Shown: positions 1 through 11,612 of the stretch, one piece after another
Layout: each line of letters starts with the position of its first letter
Numbering within the stretch: the first letter of the stretch is position 1
NCBI GenBank assembly: GCA_017311315.1
Contig: CM029640.1
Coordinates: 16,951,905 to 17,015,904 of the forward strand
Length of the DNA: 64,000 bases
Source of the DNA: Dendrocalamus latiflorus
Taxonomy: Eukaryota; Streptophyta; Magnoliopsida; Poales; Poaceae
Direction: 5' to 3'
Made by a program: the position numbers and the translations under genes
The notes under the pieces: model-generated
Seen by the model: the letters and a program-made list of their open reading frames with translations, nothing else
Database searches by the model: none
What the model was told of the DNA's origin: nothing

Positions 1-228
1 TAAAGAACCAAAGTAGAATAGACAAGGTATGACACAATCACGGAATAACATGCACCAAAAGTAGTGCAATCTTCTAACATGAGCATGCTTTTTCCTCACA
101 GGCTGCAGCACTGCCTGCAAATGAGGCGACCTTCCAATATCAAACCGCTCTAGTTCCCGCTCTCTTCTCGTCAAGAAACTTCCTCTATTTCTTGCGTCTT
201 CCTCCCGCCTCTCTCCTCCACCTCCGCC

Positions 229-3200
229 ATGGCCGACACAGTGTGCTCCAAGTGCCGGGACACCAACGAATTGGCAATCTTCTTCCAGTGCCGTCGCTGT
301 GACCGCCCGCAACACAAGTAAGCCCTTTTCTCCCTCTCCCCTAATTCTTCCGCCTTTCTTGCTCTGTCTCTCTGTTTCGCGAATATTTCTGTTGTAACAT
401 CCTGATTTTCAGAGCCTTTTTGAAGCTTTTAAAATAAAATTCACCATTTGGATTTTTCTGGAATTAATTAAAGCTTAACTGGAATTTTAATTAATTAAAA
501 AGATTTAATATGATTAAATTAAATATTAATATTTGTCAAAAATATTTTATTTGTGTTTCTTGTGTCAAAAGGAATTTTTCTGTATTTTCTGGGATTTTTT
601 CGGAGTTTGTTTGAGCTCAATTTGAAATTTCCAAAAAAAAAAGAAAGAGGAGAGAGAATGAACAGTACCCGCGAGGTACTGTTCATCCATTGTCTCCGCG
701 CGGCAGAGGCTCGATCGATCTGCTCTCTCTGTACAGTTCCTTCCGATTTTCTCTCTCTTCATAACTTTCAAAACAGACCTTATCTCAATGTCTTCCCGAA
801 AGGAAAGTTGTGCCAAATCACGCAAGGAATCCATCCCAACCGGCCTCTTTCCGTTTCGTTCATCCGTTTGCCTTTTACCTCCAATTTTCTGAAATGGACT
901 CTAAACCGAAATCCACGAATTGGCGTCGGTTTCTACCCCTTCCAAGCCTATAAATAGGACCCCTTGGCTCCCCTAAACCCATCCCAAGCCGTGGCAAGTC
1001 CCCTCAAAGGTCAGGACGCCGTCGGCATCGAGCCCTTCGGTCTCGAATTTGCTCGTCACGTCTCGAGATATTCGGTGAGTTTTTTCGTGATCCTTTCGCG
1101 TCACATTGTGCCATCATATGCCATCTACCTTCTTGCCAAGTTAATTTGGTTTTGGTGCAGCCAATCTCCTGGAATCGAGTTTTCCCCAATCTAGGTCAAG
1201 AGCGCTTCCCGACGTCGATTCGTCATCTCCGGTAAGCTTCAGCCCTTGCCGTAATTTTTCCTAGACTTGCCTCATCGCGTTCTACGCCGTGCTCACTCCC
1301 TTTTCCCCAAAAAGCCTCCACAAATGTTCGCCTCCGAACCTCGCCATGGCCGTCAATGGCATCTCGTGTCCCCCCATCTACCCGGTGATGTTTTCATCAA
1401 TCCGTTCGCGTCACTTTGTGCCAAACCATCCCAGGTAGCTACTCTCCAAGTGGTTTTAGATTTCGTTCACCGAGCACCAAGATATTAAGTTTTTCCTTTA
1501 CCCTTCCTGACATCGTTCAAATGTAGATTGCGCCGTCTCCGATGGGTTTCTGGCCGAGCCGATAATTTTCCTAGTTTCACCAAGCCGCGTTCTAGCCCGT
1601 GCTCACCCTACTTCTCCATGTCCTATGCCCGGGTTTTATTCCTCTCTCCTACCCATGTCGTTGTAGCCGCTCGTGCCGTCACCGTACTCCGTTTGGCGTG
1701 CCGTTGCTTCCTATGTGTGCCTTAGGTCCCTAGCAACCCATTTTGCTAGTTAGATTCATCTCCCATGCCTCCTCTCGCCAGCGCTAGCCTTCTCGCCAAA
1801 AGTACTGTTCTCGGATAAACAGTAACATCTGTGAATTTCCAGCATTTTCTCGCCCCGGCAAACTTTAGATCGCCCGTTCTCCTTCGTCCGAACTCCGATC
1901 GACCCGATTCTTCTTCCTAAATTCATCTAAAATTGAGCTCTATCTTTTGGTTCTGGTTTTGCAGTTTTTGGAGTTCATTTGAATTTTATTTGAATTTATT
2001 TTGTTTGTTTTGTCGTTTCGCGCGTAGAACCCGACGTCGTCGAAGAGTTTGTCGAACCGCAGCAAGAAGGACCAAATAGTGCACAAGAAGGCAAGTCTCC
2101 TTTGATCATCTTGCAACCTATGATTTCGAAATGTATTAATTATTTCAAATTATGTGCATTGCTATTTACATAAAACTTTAGTTCAATGTTAAGGAATTAG
2201 TTATTCCAATCTTGTTATACCCTCCATTGAAATTGAATGCCTTGTACCCTTGTCACCATAGAATTTCCTTTGTCTCTTTAACGAGATTATTATGGTCATT
2301 TGTGAATAGTGGTTTGGTAGTATAATGCTTAGTCATGCTATATATCTTTAAATTCTTGAAAATGGGAAATGATGATTTATGGAAATACTCTTGTGTTTAT
2401 AAACCTAGTGGTGATGGGAGTTGCCACTGTTGTTTTAAAATAAAATAAAATGTGAAAGATGGTTTAGATTAGGGTGGATGGTTGGTTTGGCTTGGTGCAG
2501 TTCGCACGAGATCTTGTTAAATGTATGTTCCACCCTAGTCAATTAAGGACCGACGCTTGTGTTTGTCCAGACTGAGCATTAACCGTACAACCACAAGTCT
2601 ATATGGGTACGACCTAGCTGACTAACTTATGATAGTCTAGTTTAGGTGCCACCAGTGGAAAGTGGGTGCCAGGGATGGACTGGTTATTCACAGTGAGGGA
2701 CAGGGATTTACTGTACTCATATGGCGCAAGAGGGGGCTTCGGTTCGGGCAGTTAGCCTACCTGCGGTGAAACCTCAGCGGGTGGTATCTAGCTAGATTAG
2801 AGTAAGGTAAAGGCTTTGTGATATTTTATCTGGGTCTCATGCCAAAGGAAGCGTGTTGACTTTTAGGATAATTTATCTATTGTGGGTAAAGTTGTACAAC
2901 CTCTGCAGAGTGTAAAACTATTCGAATAGCCGCGCCCTCGGTCAAGGGCGGGCAAGGAATGCATTCACATGGTAGATTTCTGGTTTTGGTTTTAAAAGCA
3001 AAAGTTTTGTATTCCGAGGGTGGAGGGAACTCTCGGAAGGGAATCCTGGCGGATGGAGCCAGAGAGGGTGGATGGAACCCGCAGTTTAAAACTTGACCAA
3101 TGGTAATTGGTTAGCTAGTGTTGGTAGCTGGAACCTTCACTAGAAAGTTAATTCTGTTAAAACATTTACTTCATTAAATTGATGCCTTCGAAAATAATTA

Positions 3201-4256
3201 GTAGTAATTGAGTTTTCAAATCTTGCTTTGTGCAAAAGAACCGTATGGCCTTCCTTTGTTAAGCCTTGCATCTATGCATTTTTCCCAAGACTTGCGGAGT
3301 ACTTTATGTACTCACATGCTACACTTAAAAATAAAAATCTCAGAAGAATACGAAGCTCAGGAGGCAGACTACGACTACTTCGCTGACGGATACGACGAAG
3401 GATTCCCGGAGCACTAGGTCGCGCTTCCCGAGTCAATTGCCTGTGGCGTATTGATGGGTCTTCACCGAGTTTATCTTTTGCTTCCGCTGTGTTTCGTGTG
3501 TGCGAGGTCTTGAAACCTCAATTGTAATAATGAGACCTTTCGGTCTGTACTCTTTAATATTGTAATAAAGCGTTACTGGTTATGTATTCATTTCTGTTTA
3601 ACTGTGTGCACTAGCTTTGATCTGGGACTAGTGCAGTAATACACAGAGGGTCCGGGTTCGGAAATCCGGGGTCCCGACATCTGTGCTGACCCAACATTCC
3701 ACATGCAGATTGAGCAGTCAGCTATGTTTTAGCAGCGAGGAAGATGTCCCGTATGAGTTCTGCAACACCTGCCTGGATGAGGATTCACTTCAGGTCTTTA
3801 TCGATTCCTTCCTGTCCATTTCTGGTTCTTGTTCTTGGCGGCTGGAGCAGTTCATTACAGTTCTGGCCGTGGGCTGAGGACTTCACCAAGACACACCACA
3901 GGGACACCTTCTGCATCGACTGCCACGTTGCATTCTGTGCTGCAGTGTGTCAGGATCACGTGGACCACAGGTCCATCAACATTGTCAAGAAATGTGGACG
4001 TCACTTTGTACGCTTTGAGGAGGAAAAGTGGACCCGAAAGTTCAATTATGTTATGGTTAGTGCCTGACCTAAGGTCGGTTAGTGCTAATTGGTCTCTTCG
4101 AATGTCAAATTATCTTGTGTTTTAATCTAGTGGCAGGAGCGTCGAGAGGGCTACCGGTTGCTTCCCTTGATGGAGGGCCAGAACGGCTGTGATTGCACTG
4201 AGATCTGTGGGACTATGTTCTATTGTTCCATTCACCGTGTGGTACGTTACACATAA
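229..4256 (+). CDS. Small Cys/His zinc-finger protein, PLATZ/B-box-like, 4 exons
   Basis: Exons 229-317, 3733-3793, 3861-4055 and 4131-4256 join in phase across GT..AG introns and end at TAA, giving about 156 residues. The N-terminus MADTVCSKC holds a C-x2-C pair, followed by QCRRC and FCNTC. Exon 3 carries FCIDC, FCAAVC and DHVDHRS, spaced like the first half of PLATZ or B-box zinc fingers. Exon 4 adds CDCTEIC and FYCSIH, like the PLATZ C-terminal Cys cluster. Such proteins usually bind zinc and act in transcription or protein contacts in the nucleus; that role is inferred. Introns 2 and 3 are only 67 and 75 bp, while intron 1 is swollen to 3.4 kb by a solo LTR. The last exon could also splice on at GTACGT after HRV. 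The exon 2 acceptor could lie 3 bp further on. The gene may be intact, but its expression is unknown. Confidence 0.55.
393..3679 (+). mobile_element. Solo LTR, 3.3 kb, in intron 1 of the zinc-finger gene
   Basis: The element starts TGTAACATCC and ends GTCCCGACA, with TG..CA termini, and is flanked by a perfect 5-bp target duplication TCTGT (388-392 and 3680-3684). There is no primer binding site or gag/pol inside, so it reads as one long LTR left after LTR-LTR recombination. It shares its start, TATA region, the stretch around GTACAACCTCTGCAGAGTG and its end with the element at 40397-43865. The family is probably Ty3/Gypsy-like; that is inference. Confidence 0.8.
951..958 (+). promoter_or_regulatory. 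TATA box of the solo LTR
   Basis: TATAAATA is followed by a C-rich stretch in the sense direction of the LTR, the usual layout of an LTR core promoter. It could start transcripts that read into exon 2 of the zinc-finger gene, which lies on the same strand. Confidence 0.45.
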
Positions 4257-5020
4257 CCTTCTTCACATGTAGGTAGCATGTAGTAGTCTCCTTGTCTTGA
4301 TTTTGAAAAAAAGTATTCTTGTCTTGCTGTATGCTTGTTTTGTGCTGATACTGACTTCTGTACTTTCCGACAATACAGGTGAGATCAGCCTAGTCAGTGA
4401 CGGATGTCTCTTCAGAGTTCATAGTTTTGCTGGCCAATAAATCCGAGAATTAGTCATCCTTCAGTTCTTTAATGTCATGCCTTGTAGAAGTACAATAAAA
4501 AAGCGAACGATGTGTTGACTGAAAGGATAGTTAGAAACCCTGTATGCATAATGAATTACTGATTCCAGCAGGATTGTTACCTCCAATATCCACCTTCTCG
4601 ACTGGAATATACATTTCACCTATAAGTAATTGTCGGATTATGCTCAATCGTTCTCAGTGGTAACCTAAAAAAATTGTTCATAGTGATAGAATGTTCCCTG
4701 GCAATTATCTACTCTGTGATTGGATCAAAGAGTTATCTTTTCTTAAGTTTAAGATTGGTAAGCTTGAGAAAATTGCAGATACATGTTGCTGTTTCCAGTA
4801 TGATCGTGTATGTAGTGTTATTATGGAATTGTCTATGAAAACATGACAAGAAGATTGCAGATAACGATATATCACCGCTCTTTATTCAACATCGCTGAAA
4901 TCCTAAAACTTCCAAGCTAAGATGATCAAAGTACATTTATCTGTTAGCTGAAAAACAGTTCCGTACACAGAATATTTCCTCATGGCTACTGGTTATTTTA
5001 CCACAGCACTGGATACATGA
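4257..5020. other. Intergenic, no feature seen
   Basis: AT-rich sequence after the zinc-finger stop codon. I see no long open frame, splice pattern or clear repeat. Part of it may be 3' UTR or further exons if the gene splices on at GTACGT (4242). Confidence 0.5.
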
Positions 5021-5505
5021 AGGCCCGTTCTAAGGCCCCGTTTGGCAGAGCTCTAGCTCTAGGAAATCTGTAGATTTCTTAGAGCTGGTCATCTGTAGCT
5101 CTAGGAAATCCTGGATCTAGAGTTGCATGCATGTTAAGTGCATTTACATGACTCATTTCATTTACATTATATATTAAATAAAAATATTTAAATCACTTTA
5201 ATTTAGTCAACAAACTACAGATCCAGTATAGATCTCGGAGCTAGAGCTGTGCCAAACGGGGCCTAAATAGTGATGGCTTCTGGTTTTTAGAAGCTAAAAA
5301 TCATTTGGAACTCATTGTTTTCTTAACATGTTTGCTTTGTTTTTTATCTCCTTTTCTTTTGCATTATCCATAAAGATATAACGGATTTTTCACTTATTTA
5401 TATTTTTCTGCGTGGTCCTTTAATTGAATACCTTATGAAATCTAACAGACATTATAGTGTCGTTTCAGCTAAAAGCCAAAACGCAAATAGCACTTTGGAA
5501 CAGGG
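5021..5505. mobile_element. Possible hAT-like MITE, interrupted by a Tourist MITE
   Basis: The left end GGCCCGTTCT and the inverted right end of GGAACAGGGCC agree with one indel. Internal sequence near both ends also shows inverted TTTTAGAAGC/GCTAAAAG motifs. The Tourist element at 5034-5263 lies just inside the left end. No convincing outer target duplication was found. Confidence 0.35.
5034..5263. mobile_element. Tourist-type MITE (PIF/Harbinger), 230 bp
   Basis: Terminal inverted repeats GGCCCCGTTTGGCA... and ...TGCCAAACGGGGCC continue inward through AGCTCTAGCTC. The element is flanked by a TAA 3-bp target duplication (5031-5033 and 5264-5266), the hallmark of PIF/Harbinger MITEs. Confidence 0.85.
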
Positions 5506-5689
5506 CCGAAGTCCTTTGCGCATGTCATTCCTCCAGTTGGCAGTTGTCGAAATGATGGAAGCATTTAGATTCAGGATGCACCGTTTTACCATATTTAAGA
5601 ACTATTTGGTGCAGAACATGTTCTCATCCATCACAACTACGCAGAAGGTGTTAGGATATGGATAGACTATATTAACACAGATTAAAATT

Positions 5690-6870
5690 TTCTATCGTGT
5701 AAACTAAGAAGTCACGTGAGTAAGAGATTATAGATCGTTACCACTAGACGCAGAGTACACTGGAAGTAGAGTTGAAGCGTCCAGTTCAATGAAGCGCACA
5801 TCCATGCAGTAGAAGTAGTCGGTCATCCTGTGGCCAACCATCTCCTCCTCTCGATTGTCCTGAACTGCACCATAGTCACAGCAGAACCTCTATCGAGGTT
5901 CACATGTCTAGGGATGGAATGTCGTGCTCGGTGTGCTAGCATTAGTGCACACGACAAGGATTATGAGAGATGATGGCTAAGATTTCTATGGGTGTGTTTC
6001 AGGATACCTCTCTTAGCCTTGCACCTCTCTTTATATAGCCTCTAATTGGATCCTTATTCAATACGATCAGATGTCATATCCAACTCGGAAATCCTCAGAC
6101 TGGATCTTTATTCAATACAAGTAGATATCGTATCTCACTTGGAGACTATCATTCGGACCCTTATCGTTCCAGCCTGTTAAGTGTGTGATCCTGTAGCTTC
6201 ATGTATATTTAGCCATAGGCTGAAACTTATTTCTGGTCCATAAGTCAGTAGCGGTTTCTAGCAGGATATAATGACTCCTAAATATACATAAAGATCATAT
6301 TGGATGAACCTATATAATGCCTATGTATTGATTCTTTTGCCTCATGATACCAGATCGAACTCAAGGCGAGAACCTTGTCACTCTATGATAGCTTGATCAT
6401 TCACTCGAATCTATAGTGGATTACTTAATTGTGATTGACTCCTCAACCACATATGGCCATACATTTTCTTAATCCAACCACATTGAGCGGCCTAGAGTTA
6501 TCTCTCCTGTTTTATAGGAGGGGCAAATTATATCTTAATCACTCACATTCCTCTATATGTTTCATAGTAAACCCGAAAGCTACCTTTATGACCACCTAGT
6601 TATGGAGTAGTGTTTGGCAACCCTTAAGTAAACTATTACACATATAGGAAACAGTGACAATCTTAGGTCTGAGTATCCTACAAACAATATGTATGAGATC
6701 AACTGATGACACTTAAGAATATAACAATTTCTGCAGTGTCTCATGATGGGTCAATCCAATACCATGTTCTGTAACGTATATCCACATTATTGATTTGATA
6801 TCCCACGTTCATGATCCATGAAATATGATCACCAATCAATACATGTACTAATCTATAAATCATAAATGTC
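5690..6870 (-). repeat. Left arm of a ~1.2 kb inverted repeat (LTR-like unit)
   Basis: The reverse complement aligns along its length with 10180-11530. Shared blocks include ATCAAATCAATAATGTGGAT, GTGTCATCAGTTG, GGTAGCTTT and a TATA-bearing segment that reads CTATATAAAG on the minus strand. The outer end, near AAAATTTTCTATCG, matches the outer end of the right arm. It could be an old LTR or a foldback element arm. The internal TATA and missing coding favour an LTR, but no target duplication was found. Confidence 0.7.
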
Positions 6871-7644
6871 TATCTTATTCATGACTAAAATTGCAGTTTT
6901 GATTCCATGTCATTGAGAGCAAGGATTAGAATAGTGCTTTTATTAACCTTCCATTGCCTAACCATTTTAGTAAAAAAAAGTAATATAAATAAATAATCAA
7001 ATTACTTTGTATTATTCCAAACCTCTAAATATTAATGACTAAACAATTAACTACTTAATACTTACAACTTGAATTGAGGGAAATGACACAACCAAACACC
7101 TAAGTGTTTCATAATCGTAGATGGTGCATGATTCTACATTATTCTATTACGATTCTACCATGATTCTACAATTAGGAGCGTGATTCTACCACGATTCTAT
7201 CAGGTACAACTCAGAATGTGATTTAAATCATATTGTGTTTATGGGATTGCAGAATTGTACGTTTTTACGACTAGAATTGTGATTCTAACAACCTTGGTTA
7301 AATATCAAGGAACATTTTGACGTGGCTATAGATATTAGATACCACTGTACTTCAGCGGTTCAGCCTCCAGCTAGTTGATTAATGAAGACAAGTTTATGAA
7401 TCTGTCAAAGTAATTCAGAGGTTTCAGGATATATCTGAAATTTTGGTGCAAGTTTAGGAGTCCATATTGTAATTTACTCTTTTTTGTCAGTTTAATTTAC
7501 TCTCTTGAAAAAGAGGGAGTAGCATATAGGTGTTCAATTGTGACTTACGGCTAGTTATTTGTTCAATAAAAAGACTAAAAGAGTTACACATCTAGGTGTA
7601 TGTTCACGGCAACTGAAAGCAAAATTTGAATGTACCGAGTGGTA
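6871..7644. other. AT-rich spacer with GATTCTAC repeats
   Basis: No gene seen. From about 7120 to 7300 the motif ATTCTAC/GATTCTA recurs several times in direct or inverted form, like a decayed MITE or foldback sequence. The rest is AT-rich and unassigned. Confidence 0.4.
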
Positions 7645-7873
7645 AAGAACCAAAGTAGAATAGACAAGGTATGACACAATCACGGAATAACATGCACCAA
7701 AAGTAGTGCAATCTTCTAACATGAGCATGCTTTTTGCTCGCAAGCCGCAGCGTTGCCTACAAATGAGGCGACTTTCCAATATCAAACCGCTCTAGTTCCC
7801 GCTCTCTCCTCGTCAAGAAACTTCCTCTGTTTCTTGCATCTTCCTCCCGCCTCTCTCCTCCGCCCCCGCCTCC

Positions 7874-8075
7874 ATGGCCGACACAGTGCGCTCCAAGTGC
7901 CGGGACACCAACGAATTAGCAATCTTCTTCCAGTGCCGTCGCTGTGACCGCCTGCAACACAAGTAAGCCCATTTCTCCCTCTCCCCCAATTCTTCTGCCT
8001 TTCTTGCTCTGTCTCTATGTCGCGAATCTTTTTGTATGAGTTATGCAATGCCTGCCTGGATAAGGATTCACTTCA
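7874..8075 (+). pseudogene. Zinc-finger gene copy B, exons 1-2, broken
   Basis: Exon 1 (7874-7962) encodes the same 30-residue start as copy A, but the first zinc ligand Cys is now Arg (TVRSKC in place of TVCSKC). Exon 2 survives to its CTTCAG|GT border near 8075 as YELCNACLDKDSLQ. The intron 1 acceptor region is deleted, so normal splicing is not possible. At 8839-8923 a sister of exon 3 starts with the same FW.W residues and then diverges to a stop. I call this a non-functional duplicate. Confidence 0.7.
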
Positions 8076-8201
8076 GGTAATTATCGATTCCTTCCTATCC
8101 ATTTCTGGTTCTTGTTCTTGGCGGCTGGTGTAGCCCCAAGAAACAGGGGTGTTCTTTATGTGTAATTCGCTTATGATCTCCTCTTGGATTGTTGTGCGCA
8201 G

Positions 8202-8770
8202 GAGCGAATTCCTCACTGGGTTGGGGATCTCATAGCCATGGACTTCTCGACGCCATGCACGAAGAATAGATTTTGCGCGACCTACCTCGCCGGCTTCTGC
8301 AGCAGCTGCTGCCCCACCGCGCACCACCACGATGGTGGGCGCATAGACATATTGAATGTTAGTTTTGTCACAACTTCTTGTTCTTGTCTGAATTGCTAAT
8401 TTCTTTTCTTGAGACGTGGTTGCTGGCCTTAGCAGATTCATATGGGAGGCTTGCGCTGCTCATATCCTCTTGTCGAGCTGACAGAAATCCAGGCCTTCTA
8501 TAACTGCTCCAGCATCTAGGTTATCTGTGCAAGAACTTTCCTTGGTACATATTGGTCGTTGTTGCCTCCCTCTAAGCTCAGCATTGTTTCTTGCAGTTAG
8601 AGGTGGGTATTACGCTCGAGAACGGTGATGTTCGATGGTTGGTGCCGCTGCATCCAATTCCAGGGATCTCATTCATGGAGGGCTGGACCAAGCGGTGCAA
8701 TTACTGTGCATGTGTCAGAGTGTCTTGGAGTTCAGCTATTTCTGTTCCATTGGCTATAAGGCAGGTGACT
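8202..8770 (+). pseudogene. PLATZ-family gene fragment inserted in copy B
   Basis: Three exon-like pieces keep the PLATZ order. 8202-8357 reads IPHWVGDLIAMDFSTPC followed by a Cys-rich FCSSCC..H part. 8434-8519 reads HMGGLRCSYPLVELTEIQ, matching the PLATZ strand-and-VSEIQ segment. 8690-8760 reads LLCMCQSVLEF and SYFCSIGYKAG, matching the C-terminal Cys cluster. Intron-like gaps with GT/AG borders separate them, so genomic DNA was inserted rather than a cDNA. Stops and frame changes between pieces show decay. PLATZ proteins are plant zinc-dependent DNA-binding proteins, but this copy is unlikely to make one. Confidence 0.6.
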
Positions 8771-8869
8771 CTACCCATCAAAGTCATAGTTTCTTCACTC
8801 GATTCCCGATTTCTTAACCCACCACAACAGATCTGTTCATTACAGTTCTGGCTGTGGTATAGCGAGAAG

Positions 8870-10179
8870 ACGAAGTTCGTCAAGCAATTGCTCGATGAGG
8901 ATGTCAGATTTAGGATTTTATGAATGGGTGTTCGCTAATTACATTGTGTTATATTTTTTAATGTATACTTATATTGGTTTATAGAAATTAAAGATAAAAG
9001 TCACATTTCTAAGTCTATTGAAAGTCAATAACACTAAAAAATTTGAAATAATAAACTAACACTTTATTTGGTGGCAGCACAATTACAACCTTTTAGAGTA
9101 AAGCTATTACAACTTTAGTTGACAACACAAGTGTGCACTTTATTTTTAAATAGATATTAAATTTAACCCACTTCTCTTTTCTTATTTTCTATATTAGCAT
9201 ATTAAATGGTGCTTTTCACACACATAGAAAAAGAAGTAGTACATATTTTTGTTTTTGACATATGTTGTCTCTATTTATGATTTATCACTCTCTAAGAATA
9301 ACAATTAACATGGGTACTTTGACGAACATATTGCTTCCGAAAAATAAAATATAAATATGTATAAGCCAAAACCAACTCTCCCAAATGATGTATATTTTGG
9401 ATTGAAAGGATTATATAAATTCTTGTGACCACTAGATTTATGACAATTGGCACCATCAAATTCCTTTGAATAAAGCATCTAAAATATCTAGATATTTTTA
9501 GGAAACTATCTGGATTTAAGATCATGTTCATGGGATCTCTGGAACCCTTAATTATCTACATCTTTCATGTAGATAAATCATCCAATATTCCATCCAGTAA
9601 TTTTAATCTACATATTAATATATGGTACTAGAAGATGATAAATTTACCAGATAGCCAGATTACAAAATTCATAGCTTAAAATCTATTTATCTGATCAACA
9701 TAAATAAATATTGCAATAAAACTATCGAATTTCTCTACAATTATCTAGAAGATGACATTTTTAAATTACTCTCATATAGTGCCCAAAATTACAGAAGAAC
9801 AAAATAGCAGATTAGTCGATATACTAGTCTTTTCCCTAACGAATACTTTTTACTTCCTCTCTAATCTCAACTCTAATCTCTAATTAAATTAACAAACATA
9901 GAGAAAACCGAAGATGACATTTTTAAATTACTCACATACAGTACCTAAAATTACAGGAGAACAATATAACAGATTAACGAGGAGCGAGAAAGCCACGATC
10001 TCCTCCTGCCTTTTTCCCCGGCTCTTGTCCCGTTGCTACTCATCCTTTTCTTCCCTTGCTTGACACTGATTTTTCCGGCCTGCTCACTGCTCCCTTGTGC
10101 CAACAGTCAGTAGCTAGTTTGCGCGTGCGTTAAATGTTATTATGTTCCGTGAATTAATCGTCATTTACAAATGTTAGGC
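8870..10179. other. AT-rich intergenic stretch
   Basis: No gene supported. It contains one direct repeat of about 67 bp (9748-9815 and 9910-9976, around GAAGATGACATTTTTAAATT), probably a remnant of local duplication. Otherwise it is AT-rich with no terminal repeats that I could pair. Confidence 0.5.
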
Positions 10180-11530
10180 CTTGTTTCACCGGTCATGGAT
10201 ATAAAGATATCAAATCAATAATGTGGATACATATTAGAGAACATGATATTGGATTGACCTACTTGGGACACTGTTGAGATTGTTATATCTTATATGTCAT
10301 CAGTTGGTCTCAAGCAATTATGATGCATAATCCTTGTACCTAAGATTAACATAGTTTCTTACATGTGTAATAGTACACTTAGGGATTGAAAAATGCTACA
10401 TCGTAACTATGTAATTATAAGGTAGCTTTTGGGTATACTATAAAACATACAGAGAAATGTGACTAGTCGGATATAGGATTTGCCCCTCCTACATAACAGG
10501 AGATATATCTCTGAGCCCCTCGATGTGGTCGAATAAGGAAAGTATATAGCCATGCCACGAGTGGTCTAAGAGTCGACCACATGAAGTTACCCATCACTAG
10601 ATCGAAAAAAGATTGAACAGCCTATAGACGACACGTTTCTCACCTGGAGTTCGATCGGATATCATGAGGCAAAAGGAGAATTCATAAATAGACCGATAGG
10701 TTCGATCAGGTGTGAATTGGTAGTATAAGTATACTGCTTGATCATGACCTAATTGGATATATCATAGACTGGTCTACGATTTAGTCATATAGGGATACAA
10801 ACTAGTTGTGATCATATGCAATTTGGTTGGATGAGGATACGAACTGGTCGTGACTATATACAATTTTGTTTTAAGGAGTTGTGAGCTGGTCATGAATGAC
10901 TAGGACCTGGTTAAAGATCACATTGCATAAGTTTCGTCCAGATTGATCTTCATATATATTTGGAGGTCGATATGTCGTGTTAGGAACCGCTACCGACCAG
11001 TGATTGGAAAACTATTTCTGAGTTATAACTAAGTATACACGAGCCTATAGGGTCACACACTTAACAGGTTGGAACAGTAAGAGCCCAAACGATAGACTCT
11101 GAGTGAGATATAATTTCTACTCGTATTGGATAAGGATTCGGTCAGAAGCTTTCCAAGTGGGATACGATCTCTACTCATATTGGATATGAATCTAGTTGGC
11201 GTCTCTATATAAAGGGGTGCATGGGCTATGGGTTGCATTCGTCTGAGACACTCCCACCAAAACCCTAGCTGCCACCTCTAACAGACCCTGATGTGTGTTG
11301 CTACTAGCATATCAGCGCACGGTGTTCCATCCTCGGACGTGTGGATTTCGGTAAAGGCGTTGTTGCGACTGCGCCGCTGATCGCGACCATCACGAGGAGA
11401 AGACAATTAGCTCTTGAAGATCGACTACTGCTCGTGGACGATCAACTACTTCTACTACATCGATGTGCATTATATTGAATCGGACTACTTCTACTACATC
11501 GCATAGCAATAGAAAATTTTGATTTAACTA
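10180..11530 (+). repeat. Right arm of the ~1.2 kb inverted repeat (LTR-like unit)
   Basis: This is the forward copy of the unit whose reverse complement lies at 5690-6870. It includes a core-promoter-like CTATATAAAG at about 11207 and a downstream part reading AAACCCTAGCTGCC, typical of plant 5' untranslated sequence. The outer end ATAGAAAATTTTGAT matches the outer end of the left arm. The two arms enclose the broken zinc-finger/PLATZ locus. Confidence 0.7.
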
Positions 11531-11612
11531 GTGTAGTTTACCTGTATCTCAACAACTAGCTCTGTTACCGTGTAATCAACTAGTTATGCTACATTATTGG
11601 ACGGTTTGGACA

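Larger units (their letters stand above)
1..3880 (+). repeat. Tandem duplication, copy A (holds the zinc-finger gene)
   Basis: The first bases of the window recur almost unchanged from 7645, so a duplicated block begins at or before position 1. The match covers the upstream region (1-228), exon 1, the start of intron 1, exon 2, intron 2 and the first bases of exon 3. Copy A differs from copy B by a solo LTR in intron 1 (393-3679). It also keeps about 65 bp at the 3' end of intron 1 that copy B has lost. Confidence 0.85.
7645..8860 (+). repeat. Tandem duplication, copy B (broken zinc-finger locus)
   Basis: 7645-8131 matches 1-392 plus 3742-3843 of copy A but lacks the solo LTR and about 65 bp around the intron 1 acceptor. 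The match resumes at about 8830 (GTTCATTACAGTTCTGGC) after roughly 700 bp of PLATZ-like sequence. Copy B therefore never had, or has cleanly lost, the LTR, and it carries a different insertion in intron 2. Confidence 0.85.

Noticed and set aside
553..1725. Short frames in the first solo LTR
   Set aside because: They lie inside an LTR with clear borders, have no domain, and differ from the second LTR.
5690..11530. One 5.8-kb autonomous transposon with 1.2-kb TIRs
   Set aside because: No transposase between the arms and no target duplication at the outer ends; two separate insertions explain it as well, so it is reported only as an inverted pair.
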